Source: Campylobacterales bacterium (GTDB lineage Bacteria > Campylobacterota > Campylobacteria > Campylobacterales > QNZT01). From it: a DNA stretch of 24,968 nucleotides. The DNA is taken from positions 1 through 24,968 of the forward strand of contig WGAE01000246.1 in the NCBI GenBank assembly GCA_015489185.1, in the 5' to 3' direction. The translations under genes were made by a program, and so were the position numbers. Positions 15,805-23,284 of the stretch are shown piece by piece (within the stretch, counting starts at the first letter, position 1; each line of letters opens with the position of its first letter). The notes under the pieces were generated by a model. The model saw only the letters and a program-made list of their open reading frames with translations, made no database searches and was not told the origin of the DNA.

Positions 15805-16584
15805 CTATTTCCTCTCGTATGGTATTCCGCGCGTCGTGTGGATAATAAATTCGCACAGATATTTCACTTTTTCGTTATCGGTCTCTTCCAATACGATCTT
15901 TGCCGCCTCTTTGAGTGTCTTTTGTCCGCGGAAGATACGTTTGTAAGCACTACTGAGCGCTTCGATATCCTCACGCTCCATACGGCGACGCAAACCGACA
16001 AGGTTCAGACTCCTGACCGTCGCCCGGTTTCCTTCCGCCAGACAAAAAGGCGGAATATCCTGCGCAACGGCACTCGCTCCGCCAATCATGACATGATCAC
16101 CGATTTTGACAAACTGATGTACAGGCGTGAAACCTCCGATCACCACATTGTTACCTATCTCCACATGCCCCGCCAGCGCAACATTGTTAGCAAACACATT
16201 GTTATTGCCGATAATACAGTCGTGCGCTACGTGGGTATATGCCATAAACAAGTTATTATCTCCAATCACGGTCTCGGCTTTGTCATCTTCCGTACCGGGA
16301 TTGAAAAAAGCAAATTCGCGTATCGTATTGTTCTTTCCGATAATCAGTTTCACATCGCCGCCACGAAACTTTAAATCCTGCGGTATCGAACCAATCGCGG
16401 CGTTTTGAAAGATTTTGGTATTTTCTCCAATTTCGGTGTGACCGTGAATCTGCGCACCCTGCGCAACCACAACCCCCTCACCAAGCACCGACTTGGATGA
16501 AACAAAAGCGTACGGACCGACAACCGCCGTCTCGGCAATCCGTGCGCCCTCTTCGATAATAGCGGTCGGATGAATTTGCGGCAT
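15805..16584 (-). CDS. lpxA: UDP-N-acetylglucosamine acyltransferase LpxA
   Basis: First enzyme of lipid A synthesis, 259 aa (E. coli 262). It transfers a 3-hydroxyacyl chain from acyl carrier protein to the 3-hydroxyl of UDP-GlcNAc in the cytoplasm. Residues 1-185 consist of hexapeptide repeats ([LIV]Gxxxx type) that build the left-handed beta helix. THVAHDC (117-123) holds the catalytic base His121, equivalent to E. coli His125. The C-terminal helical part (190-259) includes GLRRRMER and is standard. The start follows the fabZ stop by 4 nt and the stop is 3 nt before clpX, so the three genes form one translation-coupled run. FabZ and LpxA both use 3-hydroxyacyl-ACP, which makes the pairing metabolically sensible. 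Confidence 0.98.
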   Translation of the reverse strand: MPQIHPTAIIEEGARIAETAVVGPYAFVSSKSVLGEGVVVAQGAQIHGHTEIGENTKIFQNAAIGSIPQDLKFRGGDVKLIIGKNNTIREFAFFNPGTEDDKAETVIGDNNLFMAYTHVAHDCIIGNNNVFANNVALAGHVEIGNNVVIGGFTPVHQFVKIGDHVMIGGASAVAQDIPPFCLAEGNRATVRSLNLVGLRRRMEREDIEALSSAYKRIFRGQKTLKEAAKIVLEETDNEKVKYLCEFIIHTTRGIPYERK

Positions 16585-16588
16585 TTTG

Positions 16589-17038
16589 TTATTTATCCAC
16601 GATCATCGCTTTGAGATCCGCCTCTGTCGTCAGTTTCCCGTCGACGAACGCTTCACCTTTGAGCATCCAGACGTTTCCTCTGTGTTTTGTAACCGACAAC
16701 CGATATTCGAGCCGATCACCAGGACGCACCGGTGCACGAAATTTACAGTTGTCAATACTCATGAAGTAGACAACTTTGTTTTCGATATCGGCTTTATCCT
16801 CTTCGCTGAGGCTGTGAAACGCCAGGAGACCGCCTGCCTGCGCCATTCCTTCCACGATCATCACACCAGGATAGATCGGATGCCCCGGGAAATGCCCCTG
16901 AAAGATTCCTTCGCTGATCGATACATTCTTGTACGCATAAATCGATTTACCCTCTTCAAGTTCGAGTACTCTGTCAATCAGCAAAAAGGGGAAACGGTGG
17001 GGAAGAATTTTCTGAATTTCGACTACATCCATAACCAT
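16589..17038 (-). CDS. fabZ: 3-hydroxyacyl-[acyl-carrier-protein] dehydratase FabZ
   Basis: A 149 aa hot-dog fold dehydratase that converts 3-hydroxyacyl-ACP to trans-2-enoyl-ACP in fatty acid elongation. ILPHRFPFLLIDRV (11-24) is the family N-terminus. GHFPGHPIYPGVMIVEGMAQ (48-67) contains the catalytic pair His49 and Glu63. The length is normal. Two starts are possible, MVMDVV or MDVV two codons later; the first has GGAG eight bases upstream and is preferred. It precedes lpxA, which competes for the same 3-hydroxyacyl-ACP pool, and follows queH after a 34-nt gap without terminator. Confidence 0.97.
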   Translation of the reverse strand: MVMDVVEIQKILPHRFPFLLIDRVLELEEGKSIYAYKNVSISEGIFQGHFPGHPIYPGVMIVEGMAQAGGLLAFHSLSEEDKADIENKVVYFMSIDNCKFRAPVRPGDRLEYRLSVTKHRGNVWMLKGEAFVDGKLTTEADLKAMIVDK

Positions 17039-17072
17039 TTAAACAACTCCAGCTCTCTAAAATTAATCAATT

Positions 17073-18158
17073 CTAGCTGAAAATTGCTAAATGCTCTCTG
17101 ACATCCTCGTAAATATGGGCATTCAGGTAAAGTCTGTAAGTAGCGTTTTTGTCAATATTTTCAAGTACGATAATCGGCGTCAGAGATAAGAAATTATAAA
17201 TTATTTTACCTCTTGCACGCATTTCTGCATCAAAATCCGGTGGTTTTTTGAAAATATCTTGAATAGATTGATAATTTTTATCAATTAATTTATTATAAGC
17301 CGAAAGAGAAAGAAGAATAATTTCTTCCCGATTTGCAAAATAAATATCTTCGATTTTATCAGCAATGCGAAATTTTGTAAAATCTCTCTTGAGCGTGGAG
17401 TATGGTAAAAACCATGAAGGGATTACCTCACCTTTTACTTTCACATAGGCACGCAGCAAACGGTAATTAAGAAACTTTTCCCGTACAATTTTATAAGCGA
17501 TTCCCGCATCTTCCAATTCCATACGTTTTTCATAGAGCCGGATTCTATCTTCAATCGACTCGGGAAGGATACGCCTGCTCAGGGGAGAGAAAAGTTCATC
17601 AGCCAGTTTTCGCTGCTGATCACGTTGCACCGTCAGGGCATAGAGACAACCGCAGTAATCCTGATGATAGAGTTTCTCTTCTTTCGCCATTGCAAACTGT
17701 TCCTGCGTACCTCCCTCTTTACGAAAATCTGGAGCAACAAACTCAACACCGTATCGACGCTCGATACTTCGCCCCGCTTCCTGCAACTGCTCCTGCGACT
17801 TTTTCGGACTTGTTAAAAGCGTCGTCGTAATCCTCTTCTCGCCCATTGCGGCAGCTTGTTGGGCGGTGCGTTCCAGCCTGTTGTCGAAACAGACATCGCA
17901 TCGTGCTCCTTTTTCCGGTTCGTTTTCCAGCCCGCATACGGCATCGATCCACCCTTCGTAATCATACTCCCCTTCAATCAGGTCGATGCCCAGTTTTTTA
18001 CATGAACGCTGCACATCAAGCAGACGAAGCCTATATTCACTGTAAGGATGGATATTGGGATCGTAAAAAAATCCCGTCAGCCGCTCATTCGGATACGCTT
18101 CACGCAGTTTTTGCAAAAAATAGTGGCTGTCGACTGCACAGCAAATATGTACCAGCAT
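17073..18158 (-). CDS. queH: Epoxyqueuosine reductase QueH with C-terminal extension
   Basis: A 361 aa protein whose first ~200 residues are QueH (former DUF208), the iron-sulfur enzyme that reduces epoxyqueuosine to queuosine in tRNA. Seen: HICC with Cys6-Cys7, FYDPNIHPYSEYRLR (31-45), CDVC at 87-90 followed by FDNRLERTA, LLTSPKKS near 114-121, and YCGC with Cys169 and Cys171. The common CCAPC is CCAVD here, so the third N-terminal cysteine is absent; from memory CCSVD forms occur in Campylobacter relatives. Residues ~205-361 are a helical extension with SWFLPYSTLKRDF that is absent from short QueH proteins and lies in visibly AT-richer DNA. The start shares one base with the bcp stop (TGATG). 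The extension's role is unknown. Confidence 0.9.
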   Translation of the reverse strand: MLVHICCAVDSHYFLQKLREAYPNERLTGFFYDPNIHPYSEYRLRLLDVQRSCKKLGIDLIEGEYDYEGWIDAVCGLENEPEKGARCDVCFDNRLERTAQQAAAMGEKRITTTLLTSPKKSQEQLQEAGRSIERRYGVEFVAPDFRKEGGTQEQFAMAKEEKLYHQDYCGCLYALTVQRDQQRKLADELFSPLSRRILPESIEDRIRLYEKRMELEDAGIAYKIVREKFLNYRLLRAYVKVKGEVIPSWFLPYSTLKRDFTKFRIADKIEDIYFANREEIILLSLSAYNKLIDKNYQSIQDIFKKPPDFDAEMRARGKIIYNFLSLTPIIVLENIDKNATYRLYLNAHIYEDVREHLAIFS

Positions 18159-18637
18159 CAGCTACCGTACGTTTCCCGAAGCTTTGCAAGCTTCTCTTTG
18201 ACTGCTTCAACATGCCCCTTAACACGAACATTTGTCCAGCCTGCGGCGATCTTGCCGTCGGGGTCGATAATATAGGTCGTTCGTACAACACCCATATACT
18301 CTCTGCCGTAATTTTTTTTCAATTTCCAGACATCATACGCCTGCAATACCTCTTTTTCCTCATCGCTGAGCAGCGTGATTTTCAACCCTTTCTTTTCAAT
18401 AAAGTTCCGATGTTTCTTCGGACTATCCGGGCTGACACCGAGAATCACCGCATCAAGCGCTTCAAAATCGGGCAGTGCTTCCGTAAAGTCACACGCTTCA
18501 GTCGTACATCCGGGGGTATTGTCCTTGGGATAAAAATAGAGTACAACCCATTTCCCTTTCAGATCACGCAGACAGATTTCGGTTTCATCCTGATTCGGCA
18601 GACAAAAATCGGGTGCCTGTGTACCAACTTCCAACAT
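18158..18637 (-). CDS. bcp: Thioredoxin-dependent peroxiredoxin Bcp (PrxQ)
   Basis: A 159 aa peroxiredoxin of the Bcp/PrxQ group that reduces hydrogen peroxide and organic hydroperoxides using thioredoxin, in the cytoplasm. YPKDNTPGCTTEACDF (36-51) contains the peroxidatic Cys44 and the resolving Cys49, four residues apart as in atypical two-cysteine PrxQ proteins. GVSPDSPKKHRNF and RTTYIIDPDGKI complete the thioredoxin-like fold. The length is typical (E. coli Bcp 156). The start is certain: AGGAGGGAGGA lies at 18651-18641, just upstream. It is the first gene of the long minus-strand block and overlaps queH by one base. Confidence 0.96.
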   Translation of the reverse strand: MLEVGTQAPDFCLPNQDETEICLRDLKGKWVVLYFYPKDNTPGCTTEACDFTEALPDFEALDAVILGVSPDSPKKHRNFIEKKGLKITLLSDEEKEVLQAYDVWKLKKNYGREYMGVVRTTYIIDPDGKIAAGWTNVRVKGHVEAVKEKLAKLRETYGS

Positions 18638-18640
18638 ATT

Positions 18641-18706
18641 TCCTCCCTCCTGTTTTTCATAGTTTTTATCTTTTCGTGCATTTTAACACATTTTTCTCTC
18701 AATCAA
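18641..18706 (-). promoter_or_regulatory. Promoter and strong ribosome site of bcp and the downstream block
   Basis: Read on the minus strand: TTGATT (18706-18701), a 15-bp spacer, TAAAAT (18685-18680), then a very strong purine-rich ribosome site (18651-18641). The spacer is shorter than ideal, so the -35 may not be used. This is the only clear promoter position ahead of the nine-gene block. Confidence 0.45.
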
Positions 18707-18723
18707 AAATCGTAACAGACGAT

Positions 18724-20670
18724 ATGGTTCATATGAAGATCATTGAAACAATTAAACCCTATTCCAAAGTCCTTGTACTGTTTATTACAACTGAACTAAT
18801 TCTCTATTTTGCACTTTCATGGTATCAACACATCAAAGAGAAAGAATATCTGAATAATTTCACAAAAAATATTCAAAGCAAATATGAAACAACACTCGAA
18901 ACATTCGCCCAAAAAGCACAGATCGCTTATACCGCACTGATAGATACCGACTCCGTAAAAGAGATGGTTGACAAAACTTTGAAAGCACCTGTTTACGATA
19001 CTGACAAACGTCGCAAAGCACTCTACCAGACACTCTCCTCCAAATATAAAAAACTCCGACAATTCGGATTTAACCAAGTACAGTTTCACACACCCGACAA
19101 CCACAGTCTGCTACGCTTGCATGCACCGGATCGTTACGGTGACGACCTCAGTACATTCAGACATACCGTCGTCTACGTCAATCGTACCCATCGTCCAATC
19201 AGCAGTTTTGAAGAGGGCTATGCAAGTGATGGATACAGATTTGTGTTTCCCCTCTTTATGAAAAACCGATATCTGTGCAGTGTCGAATTGTCTTTTCCTG
19301 CATATACGCTTGCCAAATATCTGCAAAACGAATTTATCGATACACATTTTATTATCGACAAAAAGGCACTGGTCTTTGAAAATGAAAATTATCTTACAAG
19401 CAGCATATCTCCCGATTTTGTCATCGATCTAAAACACACAAGTGCCGAAACAAAAAAGCTTTTACCCGAAACATTGCCGAATTCCGCTTTTTTATTACAA
19501 AACAAAAAGCCGCTTTCTCTCATGAAACAAATCGATGATACCACTTATGTCACGACACTGATTCCCGTCATCCATACACTGACACAAGAGACACAAGCCT
19601 ATATGCTCCTTTTTTCAAAAAGCCCCTATCTCAACCAGTTGCGTAACAGTTTTCAAGTCGTCTTTATGATGTTCTCCGTCGTGCTCTTTTTGATTTTGTT
19701 CTATATTGTACGGGAAAAGAAATTGCAATATCAAATCAAAAAACAAAACGTGAAATTACATAAAAACTACCATAAACTCAAAACCATACTCGACACCCAG
19801 GAGAATATGATTGTCATTACAGACGGTACCCAAATCGCCGATGTCAATAAAAAAGTACTGGAGTTTTTCGGATACAGTTCACTACAACATCTTCTTCGTA
19901 ATCATACCTGTATCTGTGATTTTTTCATTAGACATCGTGAATATTTCCATCTCGGATGCGTACCTGAGGGAGAAAAATGGATCGACTATATCACCACCCT
20001 GCCGGTTAAAGAGCGTGTCGTCACGATGGTGGGTGTCAATATGGAGGCAAAAGCATTTCAGGTCAACATTAGTAAATACGATAATAAGGGTAGTGCGATC
20101 ATCTCCTTTACCGATGTCACCGAAATGGTCATTCGTGAAAAAATCCTCCGCTACAAAGCACAACATGACCGACTGACCGACATATTTAACCGACAAAAAC
20201 TCGATGAAGTACTTGAAAAAATATGCGGATTCTCGACACGACGCAAAGAGGAAACCGGTGTCATTTTGTTCGATATAGACCACTTCAAAAGTATCAACGA
20301 TACCTATGGGCACGCCACAGGTGACAAAGTATTGCAGGTACTTGCACAAACCGTTAAAAAACTGATACGGGAAGAGGATATTTTCGGACGATGGGGTGGT
20401 GAAGAGTTTCTCATTATCCTCCGCCACGCCTCTTTGGAAAATAGTTACAAAAAAGCGCAACAACTTCGGGAAGCCGTTGAGGAAATCTCAAGAGAAGATA
20501 TCCCACCCTTTACCGCCAGTTTCGGCGTAACACAGATTATTCCGGGGGATTCTCCGGAGAGTCTGCTCAAACGTGTCGATATCGCACTTTATAAGGCCAA
20601 ATCGGAGGGGAGAAATCGAGTCGTTCTCTCCTCTTTCAAAAAATCGCGTCTGGTCCTTACACAGAGTTAG
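18724..20670 (+). CDS. Membrane diguanylate cyclase, Cache-PAS-GGDEF
   Basis: A 648 aa signalling protein predicted to make cyclic di-GMP. Residues ~16-34 are a first membrane helix and 310-329 a second; between them lies a periplasmic sensor of double-Cache type (QVQFHTPDNHSLLRLHAPD, then YGDDLSTFRHTVVYVN and FVFPLFMKNRYLCSVELSF). A cytoplasmic PAS domain spans ~350-475 and GGDEF ~480-640. The active site is GGEEF (558-562); RxxD (Arg549-Asp552) sits five residues before it, so the product-inhibition I-site is intact. There is no EAL domain. The frame is open back to 18613, but those codons lie inside bcp; ATG 18724 (or 18733, three codons later) puts the first helix at the N-terminus. Neither start has a good Shine-Dalgarno. 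The stop overlaps the convergent aldehyde dehydrogenase stop. Confidence 0.92.
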   Translation: MVHMKIIETIKPYSKVLVLFITTELILYFALSWYQHIKEKEYLNNFTKNIQSKYETTLETFAQKAQIAYTALIDTDSVKEMVDKTLKAPVYDTDKRRKALYQTLSSKYKKLRQFGFNQVQFHTPDNHSLLRLHAPDRYGDDLSTFRHTVVYVNRTHRPISSFEEGYASDGYRFVFPLFMKNRYLCSVELSFPAYTLAKYLQNEFIDTHFIIDKKALVFENENYLTSSISPDFVIDLKHTSAETKKLLPETLPNSAFLLQNKKPLSLMKQIDDTTYVTTLIPVIHTLTQETQAYMLLFSKSPYLNQLRNSFQVVFMMFSVVLFLILFYIVREKKLQYQIKKQNVKLHKNYHKLKTILDTQENMIVITDGTQIADVNKKVLEFFGYSSLQHLLRNHTCICDFFIRHREYFHLGCVPEGEKWIDYITTLPVKERVVTMVGVNMEAKAFQVNISKYDNKGSAIISFTDVTEMVIREKILRYKAQHDRLTDIFNRQKLDEVLEKICGFSTRRKEETGVILFDIDHFKSINDTYGHATGDKVLQVLAQTVKKLIREEDIFGRWGGEEFLIILRHASLENSYKKAQQLREAVEEISREDIPPFTASFGVTQIIPGDSPESLLKRVDIALYKAKSEGRNRVVLSSFKKSRLVLTQS

Positions 20671-22082
20671 CAGATCACGACACTTTTGATCTCGGTAAAC
20701 TCTTCGAGCGCATATTTTGGCCCCTCTTTCCCGATACCGCTCAGTTTACTGCCGCCGTAGGGCTGAATATCAAAACGTACGGTCGGAATATCATTAACCA
20801 CCACACCCCCGCACTCATATTCTTCGATCGCACGCTGCGTATTTTTCAGATCATTCGTAAAGATCGAATATTGCAATCCGTACGGAGAATCGTTGATCTT
20901 TCCAAGCGCTTCTTCAAAGTCGGCAACTTCTACAATACTGACAATCGGTGCAAACACCTCTTCACAGACGATGTTCATATCGTCACGCACTTTATGCATC
21001 ACCGTAGGAGGGAACATATTCCCCTCGCGCTTGCCGCCGCAGAGTATTTCCGCACCTTCATCAACCGCACTCTGCACCCATCGTTCCGCTCTTTGCGCCG
21101 CCTCTTCGTTGATCAGCGGTCCCATAAAAGTCGTTTCGTCGTACGGATCACCCACCACCAACGCACTAGCCTCCCGTGCCAGCAACGCGGCAAAGTTATC
21201 TGCCACCTTTTTATGTACATAGATACGCTGCAATGAGATACACACCTGCCCGGAATTTGCAAAAGCCCCGACGGCACACTTTTTCGCCGCTGTTTCCAGG
21301 TCGGCACTCTCGTCGATAAAAGTCGCCGCGTTTCCGCCAAGCTCCAGTGACACCTTCTTGATCCCCGCCTGAGACATAATAATTTTCCCCACCGGCACAC
21401 TTCCGGTAAAGCTGACAACCCTGGGAATCGGGCTTTTGACCAGCGTACTTCCCACCTCCGCATCACCGTAAACTACACTCAGGGCGTTAGGAGCACGGTG
21501 TGGGCTTTCGACAAAGAGTTTGGCAAACTTGTACGCCGTCAACGGCGCTTCCGGTGTCGGCTTCAGCACCACCGCATTTCCGCTGATCAGTGCCGGACCC
21601 AGCTTATGGGCAATCAGATTGAGAGGAAAGTTAAACGGTGTGATCAGCGCGGCAACCCCGACAGGTACCCGTTTATAAAAAGCGAGTGTTTTTCTGCCGC
21701 TTGGCATCGCATCGGTATGAAACGTTTCACCGTGCTGTTCAATCGCCGCACTGACACTGAGCCTGAGCGTTTCGATGCACCGCTCAACCTCCACCCGCGA
21801 AAAAGCAATCGGTTTACCCACTTCATCGGTAATCGTCCGTGCAATATCCTCCTTTTGCAGCCGCAATTTCGCAATCACATCCTCCAGCCAGGCGACCCTC
21901 TGACTCAGCGAAATCGCTTTGTTGGCTTTGAAAGCATCACGTGCGATCCGTAACGCCTCCTCTGCGTCACTCGCGTCACAGACGGGAAAAGCAGAGACCA
22001 CCTTCCCGTTGTAGGGACTTCTGATCTCTTCCGTTTTGGTTTTAGTTACTTCGACATCACCGAAAAATATCTTCGCTTCCAT
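20667..22082 (-). CDS. NAD(P)-dependent aldehyde dehydrogenase
   Basis: A 471 aa member of the aldehyde dehydrogenase superfamily, oxidising an aldehyde to the acid. Seen: FNFPLNLIAHKLGPAL and VLKPTPEAPL (Rossmann cofactor region), SFTGSVPVGK, LELGGN with the general-base Glu, NSGQVCISLQRIYVH with the catalytic Cys, EEVFAPI, and PYGGSKLSGIGKEG near the end. The pattern is closest to the lactaldehyde / phosphonoacetaldehyde / GapN-like branch, but substrate is not determinable. An open frame extends to 22157; ATG 22082 is chosen because AAGGAG lies eight bases upstream (22096-22091) and the protein then starts like its family. It is divergent from the sugar kinase gene and convergent with the diguanylate cyclase; it appears to be a single-gene unit. 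Confidence 0.93.
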   Translation of the reverse strand: MEAKIFFGDVEVTKTKTEEIRSPYNGKVVSAFPVCDASDAEEALRIARDAFKANKAISLSQRVAWLEDVIAKLRLQKEDIARTITDEVGKPIAFSRVEVERCIETLRLSVSAAIEQHGETFHTDAMPSGRKTLAFYKRVPVGVAALITPFNFPLNLIAHKLGPALISGNAVVLKPTPEAPLTAYKFAKLFVESPHRAPNALSVVYGDAEVGSTLVKSPIPRVVSFTGSVPVGKIIMSQAGIKKVSLELGGNAATFIDESADLETAAKKCAVGAFANSGQVCISLQRIYVHKKVADNFAALLAREASALVVGDPYDETTFMGPLINEEAAQRAERWVQSAVDEGAEILCGGKREGNMFPPTVMHKVRDDMNIVCEEVFAPIVSIVEVADFEEALGKINDSPYGLQYSIFTNDLKNTQRAIEEYECGGVVVNDIPTVRFDIQPYGGSKLSGIGKEGPKYALEEFTEIKSVVIC

Positions 22083-22090
22083 ACATCCGA

Positions 22091-22096
22091 CTCCTT
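22091..22096 (-). promoter_or_regulatory. Ribosome binding site fixing the aldehyde dehydrogenase start
   Basis: AAGGAG on the minus strand, eight bases before ATG 22082. Upstream in-frame ATG codons have no such site, so the shorter protein is preferred. Confidence 0.8.
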
Positions 22097-22148
22097 TTTT
22101 TGTCTGCTTCATTTTATCACATCCTGTTTGAATAACACCGATCGAACC

Positions 22149-22171
22149 TATAATCAAAACAGCGCTATAAT
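22149..22171 (+). promoter_or_regulatory. Tandem TATAAT boxes ahead of the sugar kinase gene
   Basis: Two perfect TATAAT hexamers lie at 22149-22154 and 22166-22171, 17 bp apart. A TTGAAT at 22128-22133 is 15 bp before the first. The second box would start transcription at about the ATG (22178), giving a leaderless mRNA; the first would give a leader of about 17 nt without a Shine-Dalgarno. Confidence 0.6.
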
Positions 22172-22177
22172 ATCTTC

Positions 22178-23284
22178 ATGAAAACAGGAAACATCGTTGT
22201 CATCGGCGGCGCCAATCTCGAATATATCATAACCGGCGATACAGAAATTATTCCCGGTGCCAAAAACAGCGTCACGATGGAAGAACTCTACGGCGGAAGC
22301 GGACTCAACTATACATTGCGTCTGCTCGCAACCGGGGAAGCGGTCTATCCCGTACTCTTCGTCGGGCACGACTATGCCGGCTATCGCATCCAGTCTGCCG
22401 TTACCGCGGCTTTAGGTGTAGATAACAGTAAAATACGTACGTTCATTGAAGAGAGCACTTTTTTGATCTCCGGCGTCGATACGCCCAAGTCAACCATCAT
22501 CGTCGAAGGAAGTCGCCGCACAATCCTCAGCCACGATAAAAACGAAAAAAATCTCTTTCGCACATTTGTCTGTGACAGACTCAAACAGACCGAATCAGTC
22601 ACTGCCGTCATCATCGGACATATTCACAACGACAAACCCACAATCGCAAAAAGCGAAGAAGACCTGAGCACACTTTTTGCAATCCGATATTTTCGGGATA
22701 AAAACGTACTCATCTACGCAAATTTCGGCGCTTCACAACTAAGCCACGGATTCTCGTTTTGGAAACCGTATCTGCCACTGATCGATATTTTGCAACTCAA
22801 TATTTATGAAATCAAAACCTTTTTTCATGAAACAAAAGAAACCTACCCTACCCTTCAAAGCATCGTCGAGAAACTGCAACAGCTACAAATCTCCGCGATC
22901 ATCACACTTGACAAATTCGGAGCAATCGGCATTCTGAAAAACCACTACGACACCCTTTTTCTGGCGCGTCCTGTAGAACTGGGTGACAAATTTGTCGATT
23001 CAACCGGTGCGGGAGACGCATTTTGTGCCGGAATGGTCTCAGCCCTTAACGGTAAAAAGCAATTCTCTGCAACAGATTTCAAAGAAGCGATGGAGTTCTC
23101 CCGTAGCTGGGCGGTTTATGCCTGTATGTCCTACGGCGGCGCAAACCGCTGCCCAAATGCAGAGACCATTGAAACATTTCACCGGGAGATTGTCCGGGGG
23201 AATGAAGTACTACGCTACGAAGGGGAGCGTATTAAAGATATCTACGCACTGATCGACGTTACCATGGAGCTACACGAAATATGA
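22178..23284 (+). CDS. PfkB-family carbohydrate kinase
   Basis: A 368 aa ribokinase-like kinase that should phosphorylate a sugar, nucleoside or similar alcohol with ATP. The N-terminus IVVIGGANLEY and GGSGLNYTLRL (39-49) form the substrate-binding entry of the family; FVDSTGAGDAFCAG (272-285) is signature 2, with the anion-hole GAGD and catalytic base Asp280. The length is somewhat above ribokinase (about 310), with an extended C-terminal tail (340-368). ATG 22178 lies seven bases after a TATAAT and has no ribosome site, so it may be translated from a leaderless mRNA. It ends in an ATGA overlap with agmatine deiminase (23281-23284). Substrate is unknown; the neighbour suggests, but does not prove, a link to nitrogen or polyamine metabolism. 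Confidence 0.9.
   Translation: MKTGNIVVIGGANLEYIITGDTEIIPGAKNSVTMEELYGGSGLNYTLRLLATGEAVYPVLFVGHDYAGYRIQSAVTAALGVDNSKIRTFIEESTFLISGVDTPKSTIIVEGSRRTILSHDKNEKNLFRTFVCDRLKQTESVTAVIIGHIHNDKPTIAKSEEDLSTLFAIRYFRDKNVLIYANFGASQLSHGFSFWKPYLPLIDILQLNIYEIKTFFHETKETYPTLQSIVEKLQQLQISAIITLDKFGAIGILKNHYDTLFLARPVELGDKFVDSTGAGDAFCAGMVSALNGKKQFSATDFKEAMEFSRSWAVYACMSYGGANRCPNAETIETFHREIVRGNEVLRYEGERIKDIYALIDVTMELHEI

Noticed and set aside
18613..18723. Longer N-terminus for the diguanylate cyclase
   Set aside because: It would overlap the start of bcp on the other strand and cover the shared promoter region; it adds no recognisable signal.
22083..22157. Longer N-terminus for the aldehyde dehydrogenase
   Set aside because: The ribosome site AAGGAG at 22096-22091 fits only the inner ATG, and the extension has no family match.
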